Source of the DNA: Verrucomicrobiota bacterium
GTDB taxonomy: Bacteria; Verrucomicrobiota; Verrucomicrobiia; Opitutales; Opitutaceae
Reading direction: 5' to 3'
DNA length: 64,000 nucleotides
NCBI GenBank assembly: GCA_023416735.1
Contig: JAEZGX010000017.1
Span: 1 to 64,000, forward strand
The notes beneath the pieces are model-generated. The model made no database searches, had not been told where the DNA came from, and saw nothing but the letters and a program-made list of their open reading frames with translations. Position numbers and translations under genes: made by a program. Numbering within the stretch: the first letter of the stretch is position 1; the number at the start of each line of letters is the position of its first letter. Positions 34,076 through 41,224 of this stretch are shown piece after piece.

Positions 34076-34879
34076 ATGAACCACACTCCTTCCCGCCCAT
34101 CGCTCATCGTCAGCACGTCCGACAATCCCGTCGCCCTCGATCTGGTCCTCCAAGGCGTGAGCCTCCAGTCCCGCGCTCCCGCCGAGCTCCTGATCGCCGA
34201 CGATGGCTCCGACGATGTCACCAAACAACTGATACAAAAGTGGGCCGCGCGTTTTCCTTTTCCCGTTCAACATTTCTGGCAACCGCACGTCGGTTTCCGG
34301 AAAACCGTCATCCTCAACCGCACTGTCCGCGCATCCACCGGCGACTATCTTGTCTTCATCGATGGCGACTGCCTCCCGCATCGCCATTTCATCTCCGATC
34401 ATCTTCGCCACGCCGCTCCGCGCACATTCGTTCAAGGTCGCCGCGCCGGCATTCGCGCCCGCTACGTCCGTCGCGTCTCCCCGCACCACCTTCATCCTTT
34501 ATTCCTTTTTCTCACTCGTCGTCTCTATGGTTTGAAGCGCGGCCTTCGCCGCCCGTGGCCCATCGTCCGCATCAACGACCGCAGCCTCATCCAGGGCTGC
34601 AATTTCGCCGTCTGGCGCGAAGATTTTTTCCGCGTCAACGGCTACGATGAATCCTTCGTCGGCTGGGGCCACGAGGACACCGAACTCGCCGAGCGGCTCT
34701 GCAACTCCGGCCTCACCTGCAAAACGATCATCGGCCAGGCCATCGTTTACCACCTCGATCACCCGCGCGTCGCCCGCTACCGCACACACGTCAACGAGCG
34801 CATTCTCGAACGCACCAAACGCGAAAAGCGCACCCGCTGCGAACGAGGCATCACCGCCGAATCCACCGCCGCCTCCTGA
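34076..34879 (+). CDS. Family 2 glycosyltransferase with C-terminal galactosyltransferase-like region
   Basis: This 267-residue enzyme has the GT-A fold of GT2: LLIADDGSDDVTKQL near residue 45, and the DxD motif within FIDGDCLPH (about 93-101) for the metal-nucleotide-sugar. In the C-terminal part, NGYDESFVGWGHEDTELAER is characteristic of the Glyco_transf_7C module. It probably adds a hexose to a surface glycan. There is no membrane anchor. The start at 34076 lies 11 nt after the GT61 stop. Acceptor and sugar specificity cannot be inferred. Confidence 0.88.
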   Translation: MNHTPSRPSLIVSTSDNPVALDLVLQGVSLQSRAPAELLIADDGSDDVTKQLIQKWAARFPFPVQHFWQPHVGFRKTVILNRTVRASTGDYLVFIDGDCLPHRHFISDHLRHAAPRTFVQGRRAGIRARYVRRVSPHHLHPLFLFLTRRLYGLKRGLRRPWPIVRINDRSLIQGCNFAVWREDFFRVNGYDESFVGWGHEDTELAERLCNSGLTCKTIIGQAIVYHLDHPRVARYRTHVNERILERTKREKRTRCERGITAESTAAS

Positions 34880-34918
34880 ATCGCCCCGCGCCTCTTCGTC
34901 CCGCTCCAACCCGTCCGC

Positions 34919-35800
34919 ATGCTTCTCCACTACTACAACGCTCTCCCCAATTTCGGCGACCGCCTCAATCCGTGGCTCTGGCCGCAGCTTCTTCCGGGCT
35001 GTTTCGACACCGATAAATCCACCGTCTTCCTCGGCATCGGCACCATCCTCCAGGACACCTTGCCCGACGCCGAACGTTACATCGTCCTCGGCTCCGGCAC
35101 CGGCTACGGCCGCCCGCCTGCCTTGGACGAACGCTGGCGCTTCTACGCCGTCCGCGGTCCGCTCACCGCCCAGCTCCTTTCGCTCCCCGACGAAATCGCC
35201 GTCACCGATTCCGCCTACCTCCTCCACCAAGTCGCCCTTCCCGATCCCGCGAGCGGTCCTTCGATCGGCTTCATGCCGCACTGGCGATCGCTTCGCCGCA
35301 TCCCTTGGCGCGCCATCTGCGACTGGTCCGGCCTCCGCTTCATCAATCCCATGTGGTCCGTCGAACGCACGCTCGCCGAACTCCGGGGCTGCGATGTCGT
35401 CGTCGCCGAAGCCATGCACGGCGCCATCACCGCCGATCTTCTCCGCATCCCGTGGTTCCCCGTTCGCCTCGGCTCGCACTTCCTCGATTTCAAATGGCGC
35501 GACTGGCTCGCTTCGATCGAGGTCGACTGCAACGCCCTTCCGCTCACCCCGATGGATCCGTGGTGCGAACACCAGCCCCGCGACACCCGCCTCGCTAAAG
35601 CCGCCCGCCAAACTGTGAACGTCGTCAGCTACTACGTGCGCAGCATCCCGCTTGTATCCGAACTTCGGAGACTCCGCCGCTCTCTCGAGCAAAAACAACG
35701 CCAGCCCTTCCTCAGCTCCGATCGCGTCTTCGCCGAACGCACCTCCACCCTCGCCTCTCGCCTCGACGCCATTCGCCAACACCTCCACACCCCCGCCTGA
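34919..35800 (+). CDS. Polysaccharide pyruvyl transferase family protein (ExoV-like)
   Basis: This 293-residue protein opens with LLHYYNALPNFGDRLNPWLW, matching the N-terminus of ExoV-type pyruvyl transferases. FYAVRGPLTAQLL, SIGFMPHWRSL, and the EAMHGAITADLLRIPW motif follow, with the conserved Glu-x-x-His region. Such enzymes add ketal pyruvate from PEP to surface polysaccharide sugars, although some relatives have other roles. It is the last gene of the three-gene glycan cluster and lies upstream of a sigma-54 promoter. No membrane segment is seen. Confidence 0.85.
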   Translation: MLLHYYNALPNFGDRLNPWLWPQLLPGCFDTDKSTVFLGIGTILQDTLPDAERYIVLGSGTGYGRPPALDERWRFYAVRGPLTAQLLSLPDEIAVTDSAYLLHQVALPDPASGPSIGFMPHWRSLRRIPWRAICDWSGLRFINPMWSVERTLAELRGCDVVVAEAMHGAITADLLRIPWFPVRLGSHFLDFKWRDWLASIEVDCNALPLTPMDPWCEHQPRDTRLAKAARQTVNVVSYYVRSIPLVSELRRLRRSLEQKQRQPFLSSDRVFAERTSTLASRLDAIRQHLHTPA

Positions 35801-35923
35801 GCTCCGTCTTTCCCTTTCTCTCTCTCCCGCCCTTCAATCCCACTTTCGGGACACCCCAATCCCGTGATTGATGCGACCATCACTGCCGCTGCAACTCCAT
35901 AAAATTTCTAATAACTGTCCACC

Positions 35924-35965
35924 AGCGGCTTACCTATTATCAAGCCCGCTGGCACACCGCGTGCA
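35924..35965 (+). promoter_or_regulatory. Sigma-54 promoter 2 with conserved upstream block
   Basis: TGGCACA at 35950-35956 and GTGCA ending at 35965 match the -24/-12 consensus with one mismatch, GG and GC 10 nt apart. AGCGGCTTAC at 35924-35933 occupies the same position as in the other two sites. The inferred transcription start near 35976 is only about 5 nt before the ATG at 35981. Confidence 0.75.
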
Positions 35966-35980
35966 AATATGGGCGCACGC

Positions 35981-37234
35981 ATGGACATTCCGCGCCCCGA
36001 CCAATCCAAGGCCAAACGCAAGAAACGCATCATCTACGGTGCCGTCGCCGCCCTCGCGCTCATCGCGATCACTGTAGCGCTCGCGCGACTCAAACCGGCC
36101 GCGCCCACCGTCGAGCGCAATCTCGTCTGGATCGGCACCGTCACTCAGGGCCAGATGCTTCGCCAAGTCCGCGGGCTCGGCACCCTCGTTCCCGAGGAAA
36201 TCACCTGGATCGCCGCGCGCACCCAAGGCCGCGTCGATAAAATCGTCCTCCGCCCTGGCGCGCCCGTCACGCCCGACAGCGTGATTCTTCTTCTTACCAA
36301 CCCCGACGTCGTTCGCGCCGCCGACGACGCCGCCTCCCAGCTCAAAGCCGCCGAAGCCGAGCTCGCCAATCTCGAGGTCCAGCTCCAAAGCACCGTCCTC
36401 GCCGCCGAAGCCGCCGCCGCCAGCGCGAAAGCCGACTACGAACAATCCCGCCTTCGCGCCGAAGTGAACGAACAGCTCTTCGCCGACGGCCTCGTTTCCT
36501 CCCTCGATCTCCAACTTTCCAAGGTCACCGCCGACCAGGCCAACACGCGCAATCAAATCGAACAAAAGCGCTACGCCTTCACCCAGGAATCCATCGCCCC
36601 CCAACTAGCCGTCAAAGCCGCCGAGGTCGATCGTCTCCGCTCTCAAGCGAAACTCCGCCAGGAGGAACTCGACGCCCTCACCGTCCGCGCCGGCATGAAC
36701 GGCATCCTGCAAATCCTCCCCGTCGAGGTCGGCGCCCAAGTCCAGCCCGGTTCCAATCTCGCCCGCGTCGCCGACCCGCTCCGCCTCAAAGCCGAAATCC
36801 GCATCGCCGAAACCCAGGCGCGCGACATCGAAATCGGACAACTCGCCTCGGTCGACACCCGCAACGGCGTCGTCGCCGGCAAGGTCGGCCGCATCGATCC
36901 TTCCGTCCAAAACGGCACCGTCACCGTCGACGTCTTCTTCACCGAGGAACTCCCGCGCGGCGCCCGCCCCGATCTCTCCGTCGACGGCACGATCGAACTC
37001 GAGCGCCTCGACAACGTCGTCTACGTCCAGCGCCCCGCCTTCGGCCAGGAACGCAGCACCGTCGGCATCTTCAAACTCGCCGCCGATGGCGTTTACGCCC
37101 ACCGCACCCAGGTCCAGCTCGGTCGCAGTTCCGTGAATACCATCGAAGTCGTCAACGGCCTCGTTCCCGGCGACCGCGTCATCCTCTCCGACATGTCCCA
37201 GTGGGATTCGAACGACCGCATCAAACTCAATTAA
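35981..37234 (+). CDS. HlyD/MacA-type periplasmic adaptor (membrane-fusion) protein
   Basis: This 417-residue protein has an N-terminal membrane anchor (about 17-37, IIYGAVAALALIAITVALA). A lipoyl-like half (about 60-100) leads into a long alpha-helical hairpin (about 105-225) rich in Ala/Glu/Leu. The second lipoyl half and beta-barrel follow (about 230-330, with LTVRAGMNGILQILPVEVGAQV), then a membrane-proximal domain. It should link the ABC permease complex to an outer-membrane channel, none of which is encoded here. The ATG at 35981 is chosen because the one at 35969 lies upstream of the inferred sigma-54 transcription start. The mRNA would be nearly leaderless. Confidence 0.88.
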   Translation: MDIPRPDQSKAKRKKRIIYGAVAALALIAITVALARLKPAAPTVERNLVWIGTVTQGQMLRQVRGLGTLVPEEITWIAARTQGRVDKIVLRPGAPVTPDSVILLLTNPDVVRAADDAASQLKAAEAELANLEVQLQSTVLAAEAAAASAKADYEQSRLRAEVNEQLFADGLVSSLDLQLSKVTADQANTRNQIEQKRYAFTQESIAPQLAVKAAEVDRLRSQAKLRQEELDALTVRAGMNGILQILPVEVGAQVQPGSNLARVADPLRLKAEIRIAETQARDIEIGQLASVDTRNGVVAGKVGRIDPSVQNGTVTVDVFFTEELPRGARPDLSVDGTIELERLDNVVYVQRPAFGQERSTVGIFKLAADGVYAHRTQVQLGRSSVNTIEVVNGLVPGDRVILSDMSQWDSNDRIKLN

Positions 37235-37394
37235 ATCCCCACAAGATTTTGTAACCTTTCGCACCCTTCGCGTGTTTCGATCCCATCGCCCCGCTTAGCC
37301 TCCTCTGATTCTCAGATCCCAAATTCCGGATTTTAACTCTCGTCCGCCCTTCCAACCCAAAACCCAAAACGCCAAACCCAAAACCGGTTTCCCC

Positions 37395-38099
37395 ATGCCA
37401 GAATCACTCATCAAACTCGACGGTGTCACCAAAGTCTTCCTCACCGACGAAGTCGAAACCCACGCGCTCTCCGGTATCCACATGGAAATCCTCAAGGGCG
37501 AATACGTCTCCATCGCCGGCCCTTCCGGCTGCGGCAAGTCCACCCTCCTCTCCATTCTCGGCCTCCTCGACTCGCCCACCGACGGCACCTACATGCTCAA
37601 CGGCCGTCCCGTCCAGGGCCTCTCGCTCCCCGAGCGCGCCCGCATCCGCAACCGCGAGATCGGTTTCATTTTCCAATCTTTCAATCTCATCGGCGATCTC
37701 ACCGTTTACGAAAACGTCGAGCTCCCGCTCACCTATCGCGGCATGCCCGCCAGCGAGCGCAAAGCCGCCGCGATGGAAGCGCTGGAAAAAGTGGGTATGG
37801 GCCACCGCGCGAAACACCTCCCGTCCCAACTCTCCGGCGGTCAACAACAGCGCGTCGCCGTCGCCCGCGCTCTCGCCGGCAAACCCGCCGTCCTCCTCGC
37901 CGACGAACCCACCGGCAACCTCGATTCCAAAAACGGCGACGCCGTCATGCAGCTCCTGGCCGATCTCCACAAGGGCGGCGCCACGATCGTCATGGTCACC
38001 CACGACGCCCGCTTCGCCCGCAACGCCGACCGGACGATCCACATCTTCGACGGCCGCGTCGTCCAGGAGCAGGTCGAATCCGATCCCACCCGCGCCTAA
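37395..38099 (+). CDS. ABC transporter ATP-binding protein (MacB/LolD type)
   Basis: This 234-residue ATPase has Walker A GPSGCGKST (about 40-48), the Q loop in GFIFQSFNLIGDLTVYENVE, signature LSGGQQQRVAVARAL, Walker B VLLADEPTGNLDS and the switch His in VTHDARF. The sequence is typical of the MacB/LolD/FtsE group that powers FtsX-like permeases. It is the only ATP-binding protein of this type in the window, although eight permeases follow, so it may be shared. Upstream, 37345-37392 is a tract of AACCCAAAAC-like repeats ending just before the ATG. Confidence 0.95.
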   Translation: MPESLIKLDGVTKVFLTDEVETHALSGIHMEILKGEYVSIAGPSGCGKSTLLSILGLLDSPTDGTYMLNGRPVQGLSLPERARIRNREIGFIFQSFNLIGDLTVYENVELPLTYRGMPASERKAAAMEALEKVGMGHRAKHLPSQLSGGQQQRVAVARALAGKPAVLLADEPTGNLDSKNGDAVMQLLADLHKGGATIVMVTHDARFARNADRTIHIFDGRVVQEQVESDPTRA

Positions 38100-38120
38100 G
38101 CAGAGCAAGCCCTCCGCTCC

Positions 38121-38223
38121 TCTTTCTCGTTCCGTTCTCATTCTCATTCTCGTTCTCGTTCTCGTTCTCCGCTTCCGCACCCAACGCGCGAGAACGAGAA
38201 CGATTAAGAGAACGAGAACGATT
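38121..38223. repeat. TCGTTC hexamer palindrome after the ATPase gene
   Basis: The left arm (38121-38169) is a series of GTTCTC units. The right arm (38188-38223) is the complementary GAACGA series with one TTAAGA variant, and an 18-nt spacer separates them. No open frame covers it. Confidence 0.8.
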
Positions 38224-38233
38224 GATTCCTCCC

Positions 38234-38431
38234 GTGCCCACCCCGCGCACCATCCTCTGGTCGCAACGCCACCAACACTGGTTGCGCCACCTCGAGCGGA
38301 CCAACATTCCCGCGTTCCGCTTCGAACGCCCCGACGGCCCGCGCCTTCGCAATCTCCCCGACTGGAGTCGTCCCGCGGCCGATCCCGTAACCGCGAGCGC
38401 CGGCGAGCAGAAGCACGCCGCCGCTCGCTGA
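38234..38431 (+). CDS. Small hypothetical protein between the ATPase and first permease
   Basis: A 65-residue frame starts with GTG, 11 nt after the palindrome right arm. It is Arg/His/Pro-rich (PRTILWSQRHQHWLRHLERT) without a signal or membrane segment. Third codon positions are C-rich like real genes here, which is the main argument that it is coding. It is not recognised and could be a remnant; no partner is evident apart from position inside the transporter block. Confidence 0.4.
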   Translation: MPTPRTILWSQRHQHWLRHLERTNIPAFRFERPDGPRLRNLPDWSRPAADPVTASAGEQKHAAAR

Positions 38432-38500
38432 GTTTGTTGCGGCGCCCGCAACTTTCGCGAAGTCCCTCGTGTAGTTTCCCTGCGCCCCTTCGGTGCAGCC

Positions 38501-38565
38501 CGTGCTCCTGCTCGTAATCGTGCTCGCCCCGCTCGATCACGAACACGCGTAAGATCACGAGCACG
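38501..38565. repeat. TCGTGC hexamer palindrome before permease 1
   Basis: The left arm (38501-38526) has CGTGCTC, CTGCTC and GTAATC units. The right arm (38532-38565) has GATCACGA and GATCACGAGCACG units, with a spacer of 5 nt. A tract of CTCAACT repeats (38590-38612) then runs up to the GTG of permease 1. Confidence 0.75.
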
Positions 38566-38615
38566 CCTCTATCATCCGCCTCACGCTCGCTCTCAACCCT
38601 CAACTCTCAACTCGC

Positions 38616-41024
38616 GTGCGCCCCGTCCTCCGCTCCCTCCTGAAATCTCCCGCCTTCACCGCGATCGCGCTCCTCACGCTCGCGCTCGGCATCGGCGTGA
38701 ACACTTCGATGTTCAGCCTCCTCGAAGCCTTGCTCCTCCGCCACGCGCCGTTCCCGCGCAGCACTGAGCTTCATCAAATCATCGCCGACACCCGCCAGGG
38801 CCCGCGCTACCAATTCTCCGAGGTCGAAACCCGCGAGATCCGCGAGCGCTCCAGCTCCTTCAGTTCGATTACCACGTTCCGCTACAACCAAGTCGCTCTC
38901 GCCGAACCCGGCCGCCCCGCCGAACGCGTTCTCAGCATCCTCGCTTCCGCCGAGTTCTTCAACACCTTCGGCGTCCAACCTTTCCTCGGCCGCGCTTTCA
39001 CCGCCGACGAAACTCGTCCTGGCAACAATCAAGTCATCGTCCTCAGTCACCGTTTCTGGCAGCAACGCTTCGCCGGCTCCCGCGAGGTGATCGGTCGCAC
39101 GCTTCGCCTCGATGGCGAATTGGTCACGATCATCGGCGTCATGCCCGCGAGCTTCGACTGGCGCTTCCTCTGGGGCATGACCGCCTTCTGGCGCCCGATC
39201 AATTACAGTCCCGATCAACTCAACAGCCGCACGTATCGAACCTTCAGCCTCGTCGGCCGCCTCGCCCCCGGCGCCACCGCACAACAAGCCAACGTCGAAC
39301 TCGGGCCCGTCGCCGCCAACCAGAAGAAGGATTTCCCCCAAGACTACAACGAGCTCACCTACCGCGCCACCGTCCTGCACGAAGCACAAATGGACGACAC
39401 CAGCCGCCAGATCATCTGGATGCTCGTCGGTCTCTCCGGCTTCGTCCTCCTCATCGCCTGCGCCAATCTCGCCAACCTCCAGCTCGCGCGCGCCACCACC
39501 GCCATGCGCGACTTCGCCATCCGCGCCGCCCTCGGCGCCTCCCGCGCCCGCCTCATCCGCGATCAACTCGTCGAATGCCTGATCCTGTCCCTGGCCGGTG
39601 GCGCACTCGGCATCCTGCTCGCCTTCTGGATCAACCACGCCCTCAGCGCCAGCATCCAGATCGCCGGCGAACCCAACGGCCTCGATCTCCGCCTCAACGG
39701 CCTCGTCCTCTCCGTCGCCTTTCTCGTCGCCGCCGTCACCGGCATCATCTTCGGCATCGTTCCCGCCTTGATCTCCTCGCGCGCCGATGTCGTCGAAGCC
39801 CTGAAATCGCAATCGCGCGGCTCCACCGGCGCACGCGGCCAAAACCGGATGCGTCAGGCCCTCATCGTCGCTGAGGTCACCCTAGCGCTCGTTCTTCTCG
39901 GCGGCGCCGCCGTCATGCAGCGAGGCTTCGAAAACTTCATTCAACGCAGTCCGGGCTGGGACACCACTCGCCTGCTCAGCGGCACGTTGCCGATGCCCGA
40001 AGCCCGCTTCCCCCAACCCGCCGACCGCATCGAATTCCATCGAAAAGTCCTCGCCCGCATCGCCGCACTCCCGGGCGTCGAAGCCGCCGCCCTCGCCACC
40101 GGCGTTCCCATCTACGGCTACGGCACCGAGCGCGCCATTCACACCGAGCAACAAGACGCCTCCAACACGTCCAATCTCCCGCTCGCCAGTCACGTGATGA
40201 CCACAGCCGATTTCTTCAACGTCCTCGGCGTCCCCCTTCTCGAGGGCCGCATGTGGCCCGCCGACATCAAACCCGACGACCCTCACGTCATCGTCATCAA
40301 CCAATCGCTCGCCCGCCAACTCTGGCCCAACGAAAGCGCCCTCGGCAAACGGCTCGCTTCGATCAACGGTGCCGAATCCACCTGGAGCGAAATCATCGGT
40401 GTCGTCCGCGACGCCGAATCGCCCGGCGCGATCGGCAATCCCAACACGCCCTACCAAGTCTTCCGCCCGCTCGTGCACGAACCGTGGAGCTGGGTCCGCT
40501 TCGCGATCCGTTCGTCCGCCCCCGCCGCGATGATCGAAACCGTTCGCCGCGCCATCGCCGAGGTCGATCCCGATCTCCCCGCCGACGAGGTGATGACCGT
40601 TTCGCAAGCCCTCGATCGCTCGCAACACAATCTCGTCATCGTCGCCAATCTCCTCATCGGCTTCGCCGTCCTCGGTCTCATCCTCGCCGCCGTCGGTCTC
40701 TACGGCGTCATCTCGAATCTCGTTGCTCAACGCACCGGCGAATTCGGCATCCGCCTCGCCCTCGGCGCGAGCCCCTCGAACGTCCTCAATCTCGTCCTTT
40801 CCCACGGCGCCAAACTCACCGCCATCGGTCTCATCCTCGGCCTCATCGGCGCCTACGGCGTCAGCCGCTTGCTCAACGCCATGATGCCCCGTCTCGTCAG
40901 CCCCGACGCCCTCGCCCTCGCCGGCATGGCCGTCCTTCTCCTCCTCGTCTCCCTCCTCGCCAGCTGGCTCCCCGCTCGGCGCGCCACAAAAGTCGACCCC
41001 ATGCTCGCCCTCCGCGCGGAGTAA
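38616..41024 (+). CDS. Double-FtsX ABC permease 1 (ADOP-like)
   Basis: The 802-residue protein is built as two MacB-like halves. An N-terminal membrane helix (about 10-35, LTLALGIGVNTSMFS) precedes a MacB periplasmic domain (about 40-240) and a first FtsX unit of three helices (about 260-400). A joining helix (about 412-430) precedes a second periplasmic domain (about 440-650) and a second FtsX unit (about 670-795, GEFGIRLALGASPSNV), ending at LPARRATKVDP. This plan matches the acidobacterial duplicated orphan permease (ADOP) family, which lacks its own ATPase. It closely resembles permease 2. The start is GTG. It is probably in the sigma-54 promoter 2 transcript. Confidence 0.9.
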   Translation: MRPVLRSLLKSPAFTAIALLTLALGIGVNTSMFSLLEALLLRHAPFPRSTELHQIIADTRQGPRYQFSEVETREIRERSSSFSSITTFRYNQVALAEPGRPAERVLSILASAEFFNTFGVQPFLGRAFTADETRPGNNQVIVLSHRFWQQRFAGSREVIGRTLRLDGELVTIIGVMPASFDWRFLWGMTAFWRPINYSPDQLNSRTYRTFSLVGRLAPGATAQQANVELGPVAANQKKDFPQDYNELTYRATVLHEAQMDDTSRQIIWMLVGLSGFVLLIACANLANLQLARATTAMRDFAIRAALGASRARLIRDQLVECLILSLAGGALGILLAFWINHALSASIQIAGEPNGLDLRLNGLVLSVAFLVAAVTGIIFGIVPALISSRADVVEALKSQSRGSTGARGQNRMRQALIVAEVTLALVLLGGAAVMQRGFENFIQRSPGWDTTRLLSGTLPMPEARFPQPADRIEFHRKVLARIAALPGVEAAALATGVPIYGYGTERAIHTEQQDASNTSNLPLASHVMTTADFFNVLGVPLLEGRMWPADIKPDDPHVIVINQSLARQLWPNESALGKRLASINGAESTWSEIIGVVRDAESPGAIGNPNTPYQVFRPLVHEPWSWVRFAIRSSAPAAMIETVRRAIAEVDPDLPADEVMTVSQALDRSQHNLVIVANLLIGFAVLGLILAAVGLYGVISNLVAQRTGEFGIRLALGASPSNVLNLVLSHGAKLTAIGLILGLIGAYGVSRLLNAMMPRLVSPDALALAGMAVLLLLVSLLASWLPARRATKVDPMLALRAE

Positions 41025-41026
41025 AA

Positions 41027-41115
41027 GTCTTTCTCTTTCCTCTTTATCTTTCTCGTCCGTAGGGCGAACGCGACGAACGAGAGAACGATAAAAATAAAGA
41101 GGAAAGATAAAGAAA
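41027..41115. repeat. CTTTCTC / GAAAGA palindrome after permease 1
   Basis: The left arm (41027-41059) is rich in TCTTT and CTTTATC units. The right arm (41074-41115) is complementary, with GATAAA, AAAGAGGAAAG and ATAAAGA. The same left-arm sequence recurs after permease 2. Confidence 0.75.
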
Positions 41116-41129
41116 CCTCCGGGCCCGCG

Positions 41130-41215
41130 AATCGTTCTCGTTCTCGTAATCGTTCTCGTTCTCTCCCCTCGAATCCTCGAGAACGAGAAAGAGAACGAAG
41201 AACGAACAACGAGAA
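41130..41215. repeat. TCGTTC hexamer palindrome before permease 2
   Basis: The left arm (41130-41164) is ATCGTTCTCGTTCTCGTAAT-like. The right arm (41177-41215) is GAGAACGAGAAAGAGAACGA-like, with a spacer of 12 nt. It ends 9 nt before the permease ATG. Confidence 0.8.
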
Positions 41216-41224
41216 CTTCGCCCC

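Noticed and set aside
35969..35980. ATG at 35969 as the start of the membrane-fusion protein
   Set aside because: It lies upstream of the transcription start implied by the sigma-54 promoter, and the four added residues are not needed for the membrane anchor.
38121..38565. CRISPR-like array
   Set aside because: The repeat unit is only six bases, without regular spacers, and the second half is a reverse complement of the first; no cas genes are present.
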